The translations under genes were made by a program, and so were the position numbers. Shown in pieces: positions 31,993-35,245 of a stretch of 35,245 nt of DNA. The DNA is from Minisyncoccota bacterium (GTDB lineage: Bacteria > Patescibacteriota > Minisyncoccia > Moranbacterales > GCA-2747515): positions 1-35,245 of the forward strand of contig CALIRC010000120.1 of the NCBI GenBank assembly GCA_938044295.1, in the 5' to 3' direction. How positions within the stretch are numbered: position 1 is the stretch's first letter; each line of letters begins with the position of its first letter. The notes beneath the pieces were generated by a model. The model was not told the origin of the DNA, ran no database searches, and was given only the letters and a program-made list of their open reading frames with translations.

Positions 31993-33714
31993 ATGCCCTC
32001 AAAAAACATCCTAACCATAGCCCTACTAGCATGTATAACATGCATCATCTTCCTACCCCAAAAAACACACGCACAATCTCAAGATGTCCATCGGTTTTGG
32101 TCAGAGTCATACAAACATCACTTCTACACAATCAGTGAACAAGAAAAAGATCTCATTATCCAAAATGACCCAAACTGGAGCTACGAAGGCGTAGCCTACA
32201 AAGCATTCACTAAGGAACAAGCAGACACAGCAAATCTACACAGATTCTATTCAGAAGAATTCAAAGGACACTTCTACACAAAAAGCGAACAAGAAAAACA
32301 AAACCTCATAGACAATGATCCCAACTGGAGCTATGAAGGGGTAGCGTTCCATGTCAAAAACCAAGGTACACCCATCTACCGTTTTTACAGTACAACCTTC
32401 AAAGGACACTTCTACACAAGAAGCGAACAAGAAAAACAAAACTTAATAGACAATGACCCAAATTGGGGCTATGAAGGCATTGCTTTTTACATAGATACCA
32501 ATACACCTGCACCAATCTGTGGAGACAGTCAAATACAAAGTCCAGAGCAATGTGATGATGGGAATACAACAGGAGGGGATGGGTGTTCAAGTATGTGTCT
32601 TTTTGAAGATGTTACAAACGATTGCCCCCAAAACCACGCAGATGACGGTGCAGCATGTATAGAAATACGTTCTATTGCCCAATGGGAAGCTCTTTTTCAA
32701 GCTAAATGGGCAGGAGAGTTAGTAACCTGGCAAAGACGATCATCTTCAGGTGATAGTTGGGATCATTATTGGCTTGCGTATGTCATTGACGCCAATGAGG
32801 CGATGTTTCGCGCAACTGAGGACACGCAATACCTTGACCGTGCACTCCTATACATCGATAATGTCATGACAACAGCACAACCATCATCAGCAATTCCGAC
32901 AAGTCAATTCCAGGACGAATATATGGCCTGGGCTAATCATAGTCATTCATCACTAGGAGATGACGGAAGAGAATATGCTCTCTTTGAAAGCTATCTCTGG
33001 CGCTACATAACATCAGTACTACGCACAATGAAAGAACGTCCAGCGATCTACAATGATCCTGCATACCGCGAACAGTACGATACAATTCTCGCATTTGCAC
33101 AAACACATATTTGGGAAAAATGGTACTCACGTGGAACACCAAACCTCTACAGAGGTCGTGCACACATGGCAACACACTGGGCACGAATAGCGATGAATCT
33201 CTATCTTCTCAACGACGATGCTACACAGAATCTACAATACAAGACAGTTCTTGATAATATCGATCATGCTGGGATGTCAAGTTGGAGCGGAGCTTCACTA
33301 CGCGGACAAATGCAACCACACCCAACACAACCAGATGCAATTTACTGGAGTGATAGATGGACGAGAACAACAGCACCATTCCAAGATGTCTCTCATGGCA
33401 ATAATGTACTTTCATATATTGTCCAAGCACATGATATTAACTATCAATGGACAGACACTGACATAGATAAGCTAACCATTCTCCTTGATAAGGTTATCTG
33501 GCCAGAACCACTAGAGTATGCATACTATGTTGATGGCTCAGAAGAAGGAAATGGATGGTTCACCGATGGGTTTTTGAAACTTGGACGCTACGATGTTCAT
33601 CTGCAAAAAAGGATTGAAGGCAGTGATGTCCTCAACAATACGCAATTCTTTGGTAATGGCGCACTTAATGCAAAGTATCTCTTAGATCCACCAACATTTA
33701 CAATCTCATTCTAA
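31993..33714 (+). CDS. Secreted protein: three DUF5648 repeats, DUF4215 and alpha-helical C-terminal domain
   Basis: A 573-residue exported protein with a signal peptide (1-27, T-H-A cleavage). Three tandem repeats of about 46-50 residues start at 33, 83 and 129, each with R-F-[WY]-S, H-F-Y-T, S-E-Q-E-K and N-D-P-N-W-x-Y-E-G. This matches DUF5648, a short beta unit often found in bacterial surface proteins and glycan-active enzymes. A DUF4215 cysteine repeat follows (about 176-202, C-G-D ... E-Q-C-D-D-G-N-T ... C-S-S-M-C). The remaining ~350 residues are helical and Trp/Tyr-rich, with paired motifs such as W-D-H-Y-W-L-A-Y and H-G-N-N-V-L-S-Y, like an alpha/alpha-toroid of polysaccharide lyases or glycosidases. 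A glycan-binding, glycan-cutting enzyme is a reasonable guess. It begins 11 bp after the Nudix gene. Confidence 0.8.
   Translation: MPSKNILTIALLACITCIIFLPQKTHAQSQDVHRFWSESYKHHFYTISEQEKDLIIQNDPNWSYEGVAYKAFTKEQADTANLHRFYSEEFKGHFYTKSEQEKQNLIDNDPNWSYEGVAFHVKNQGTPIYRFYSTTFKGHFYTRSEQEKQNLIDNDPNWGYEGIAFYIDTNTPAPICGDSQIQSPEQCDDGNTTGGDGCSSMCLFEDVTNDCPQNHADDGAACIEIRSIAQWEALFQAKWAGELVTWQRRSSSGDSWDHYWLAYVIDANEAMFRATEDTQYLDRALLYIDNVMTTAQPSSAIPTSQFQDEYMAWANHSHSSLGDDGREYALFESYLWRYITSVLRTMKERPAIYNDPAYREQYDTILAFAQTHIWEKWYSRGTPNLYRGRAHMATHWARIAMNLYLLNDDATQNLQYKTVLDNIDHAGMSSWSGASLRGQMQPHPTQPDAIYWSDRWTRTTAPFQDVSHGNNVLSYIVQAHDINYQWTDTDIDKLTILLDKVIWPEPLEYAYYVDGSEEGNGWFTDGFLKLGRYDVHLQKRIEGSDVLNNTQFFGNGALNAKYLLDPPTFTISF
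32089..32493 (+). repeat. In-frame tandem repeat coding for three DUF5648 units
   Basis: Copies start at 32089, 32239 and 32377. Copies 2 and 3 are nearly identical at the DNA level over about 80 bp (offset 138 bp, 46 codons), from TTCAAAGGAC at 32260 and 32398. This indicates a recent duplication, while copy 1 is diverged. Confidence 0.8.
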
Positions 33715-34277
33715 GTAGGTCACTTTGATGAGATAGTTGATAGCCTATATTCACGTAGATGAATAATAAAAAATGGATACAAGATCAGTTAAATCAATAA
33801 TACTTCTTAAGAATCTTTAGTGATTTTAGCAATTCGCGATACATTTCTTGTCCATTTAAATGACAATTATTAATTGCTATTCACTCTCTTTTAAGTGCAA
33901 AAAAATGCTTCAGGAGACACACCTCTGAACTTTGCTGGTCTCCTATAACCATCTATGGCACAGATGCAAATGGCCCAATCATCATAGGGTACGTCCAAAT
34001 TCATCATCATATTGAACAGTTTCAAGGATTTCTTATAAAGGATAACTACATCAACACCGATAGTGGTGATCATTTCATTATTAATTCTGATATCGAAGAC
34101 AAGATCACGATTCTGAGCAACACGCTTGAATAATGATATGATAATATACAATACGTATTTTTCTTTTAACAAAAACACAAAGGAAGATGTAGGGTCCACT
34201 GACCGCTGCACTACATAACGCACAAAGATGATCTAAGCTCGTTCTCAATTAAGTCAAATCTTATATTCAGAAATAAT
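33715..34277. other. 563-bp gap between convergent genes
   Basis: AT-rich stretch between the plus-strand repeat protein and the minus-strand exonuclease. No strong terminator is seen; ATTCA/TGAAT near 33748-33763 is a weak hairpin. The only structured content is a possible cohesin-like remnant on the minus strand at 33891-34223. Confidence 0.4.
33891..34223 (-). pseudogene. Possible cohesin-like domain remnant
   Basis: A 110-codon minus-strand frame opens at a GTG. Its middle reads V-F-D-I-R-I-N then T-I-G-V-D-V-V-I-L-Y, and later D-G-Y-R-R-P-A-K-F-R-G. These resemble the alternating strands and the G-G-x-P-x-P-x-F-x-G turn of cohesin-type domains that occur in CPR surface proteins. There is no signal peptide, the start is weak, and Met and Cys content is odd, so a decayed fragment of a surface protein is more likely than a working gene. 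It could also be a chance frame. Confidence 0.25.
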
Positions 34278-34856
34278 CTAAAACGGAAGGGTATAATTGA
34301 TAGACTGAGCATCAGCTTTGCTATCCCAGTCACTAGTATCCAAGGGAATCTCGACAACATCAAGAAGATCTTTGTATTTGAGGTGTTTATGCTTAAGAGC
34401 ATACTCATAGATATCTTTCGTGACTTTCACATCATCTTTGCAGTACTTTTCAATTTTTTCAATTTCACCCGCTTTCCACCATTCAATGGCTTGGAGACCA
34501 TGACCACTTTTGCCAACACCAATTGTTGCTTCAGCGACATTGTCCAGACGAATACCTTTCCCGAGAGATTTACGAATCTCTTTCAAAAGATCGAGAGAGC
34601 CAACCGCGGTCAAATCACCTGGATAATACTTGTTCAGAAGTGGAATGTCAAAATGATCTGAGTTATAGCCAATCAGTAAATCTGTATCTTCAAGAATGAG
34701 CCAAAGTTCGGCCATATTTTCTTCTGTAAAGGTAAGATATTCTTTTTGCTTGTAATCATAAATAACGAGGAGAGAAATATCCAAATCTTCAGAGCGATTA
34801 GAGCCTACTTCCTGAAACGTATTTTTCGTTTCAATATCAAAGACAATCTTACGCAT
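34278..34856 (-). CDS. DEDDy-type 3'-5' exonuclease (RNase H-like fold)
   Basis: A 192-residue protein of the DnaQ-like superfamily, expected to remove 3' nucleotides from DNA or RNA using two metal ions. Exo I is D7-I-E9, Exo II is N65-S-D-H-F-D70, and Exo III is Y138-x3-D142, so this is the Tyr (DEDDy) subtype like family B polymerase proofreading domains. It is a stand-alone exonuclease without polymerase. I chose the ATG at 34856 over the longer start at 34922 because a promoter (TTGATC-17-TTTAAT) lies between them and because the fold normally begins with a strand containing DIE. Substrate is unknown; repair or RNA processing are both possible. Confidence 0.85.
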   Translation of the reverse strand: MRKIVFDIETKNTFQEVGSNRSEDLDISLLVIYDYKQKEYLTFTEENMAELWLILEDTDLLIGYNSDHFDIPLLNKYYPGDLTAVGSLDLLKEIRKSLGKGIRLDNVAEATIGVGKSGHGLQAIEWWKAGEIEKIEKYCKDDVKVTKDIYEYALKHKHLKYKDLLDVVEIPLDTSDWDSKADAQSINYTLPF

Positions 34857-34871
34857 AAGTAGTGTGTAAAA

Positions 34872-34900
34872 ATTAAAACAAGACTTCAATACATGATCAA
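34872..34900 (-). promoter_or_regulatory. Promoter for the minus-strand exonuclease
   Basis: On the minus strand TTGATC (34900-34895) and TTTAAT (34877-34872) are 17 nt apart. The start point near 34865 leaves a leader of only about 9 nt to the ATG at 34856. Confidence 0.5.
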
Positions 34901-35016
34901 AGAAATATGAGACAAGCACCATATCAATCTCACATACCTAGTAAAAAAACACTCCAAGTAGCGCTTTTTATGCATGCAAAAGTCCGATAAGATATATTTT
35001 ATCATGCGTCTTGCCA

Positions 35017-35025
35017 TGCTACAAT
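35017..35025 (+). promoter_or_regulatory. Extended -10 promoter for the last gene
   Basis: TGC-TACAAT at 35017-35025. The start point near 35032 gives a leader of about 32 nt before the ATG at 35064; no -35 is clear. Confidence 0.45.
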
Positions 35026-35063
35026 ACGAGCACATAATTCACAGATGGGGGCAAATAAAAAAT

Positions 35064-35245
35064 ATGAAATCATGGGTGATCAGAATTGCAATCATTATCA
35101 TAATGATTATTGGCATTTTTGTCTGGTACGAAAATACAAAGAATAATGTCATACAGATCTCAGAAAGCGAAGAGGGAGATAATAACACCATACTCTTTGA
35201 AAGAACATCTGAACTGAAAAGAAATAATGAGGAGCCATCTATAAA
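35064..35245 (+). CDS. Membrane-anchored protein, unknown (3' end cut by window)
   Basis: The first 60 codons of a frame that runs off the window. It starts with a short basic stretch and one very hydrophobic helix (about 4-21, rich in Ile), followed by a charged, Glu- and Asn-rich segment. The helix is a signal anchor or uncleaved signal peptide, so the rest is probably outside the cell. The visible part holds no recognisable domain. An extended -10 promoter at 35017 supports the start. Confidence 0.6.
   Translation, partial: MKSWVIRIAIIIIMIIGIFVWYENTKNNVIQISESEEGDNNTILFERTSELKRNNEEPSI

Noticed and set aside
34857..34922. Longer N-terminus for the minus-strand exonuclease
   Set aside because: The extension covers a TTGATC-17-TTTAAT promoter and is Phe/Tyr-rich, unlike the family N-terminus.
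1..35245. Search for tRNA genes, CRISPR arrays, transposases and att sites
   Set aside because: No T-arm consensus flanked by an acceptor stem, no regularly spaced repeats and no recombinase motifs were found by eye; a tRNAscan run would be more sensitive.

Overview
The window is an AT-rich bacterial chromosome segment of about 35 kb. It is dense with short operons and nearly all genes lie on the + strand. Gene content points to Patescibacteria (Candidate Phyla Radiation), probably a Parcubacteria-like lineage: a winged-helix protein with a degraded nucleotidyltransferase fold, a WecA-like transferase, several membrane-anchored or secreted cysteine-rich and Ig-like proteins, few strong Shine-Dalgarno sites, and core genes interleaved with lineage-specific surface proteins. 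UGA is used as a stop, which argues against Absconditabacteria and Gracilibacteria. This placement rests on family resemblance and was not tested by phylogeny. No tRNA, rRNA, CRISPR array, transposase or prophage gene was found.

Layout. 1-4773: a truncated minus-strand gene, a winged-helix regulator, RmuC, a small membrane protein and a membrane GT2 glycosyltransferase. 5092-8573: envelope block with a WecA/MraY-like transferase, a DUF192 protein, an anchored Cys-motif protein and RodA. 8736-9779: a zinc-ribbon protein and ribosomal protein bL25, closed by a clear terminator. 10083-13358: a secreted coiled-coil MltB-like murein hydrolase and ArgRS. 13459-19059: three exported proteins, two of which end in the same cysteine-rich C-terminal module; a 14-bp terminator hairpin closes the block. 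19156-24721: a GT4 glycosyltransferase, then a T-box leader with its own promoter and intrinsic terminator, controlling nudix-ileS-recO. 24814-28530: a membrane-anchored Ig-like protein, tgt and pgeF. 28676-33714: glyS, an M29 aminopeptidase, a second Nudix hydrolase and a secreted repeat protein. 33715-35245: a largely empty stretch with a possible cohesin-like remnant, a minus-strand DEDDy exonuclease and the start of another membrane protein.

How the parts work together. Two themes alternate: translation and RNA (bL25, ArgRS, IleRS, GlyRS, Tgt) and cell-surface building (WecA-like, RodA, lytic transglycosylase, GT2, GT4, exported Ig-like and Cys-rich proteins). The best regulatory find is the T-box at 20335-20562. 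Its antiterminator and terminator are mutually exclusive folds that can be traced base by base, and it sits upstream of a Nudix gene and ileS. The most interesting protein-level finds are the shared C-terminal cysteine module and a 1014-residue protein with an internal membrane hairpin followed by a second signal-peptide-like cleavage site. Several start sites have extended -10 promoters, and one gene appears to be transcribed almost leaderless.
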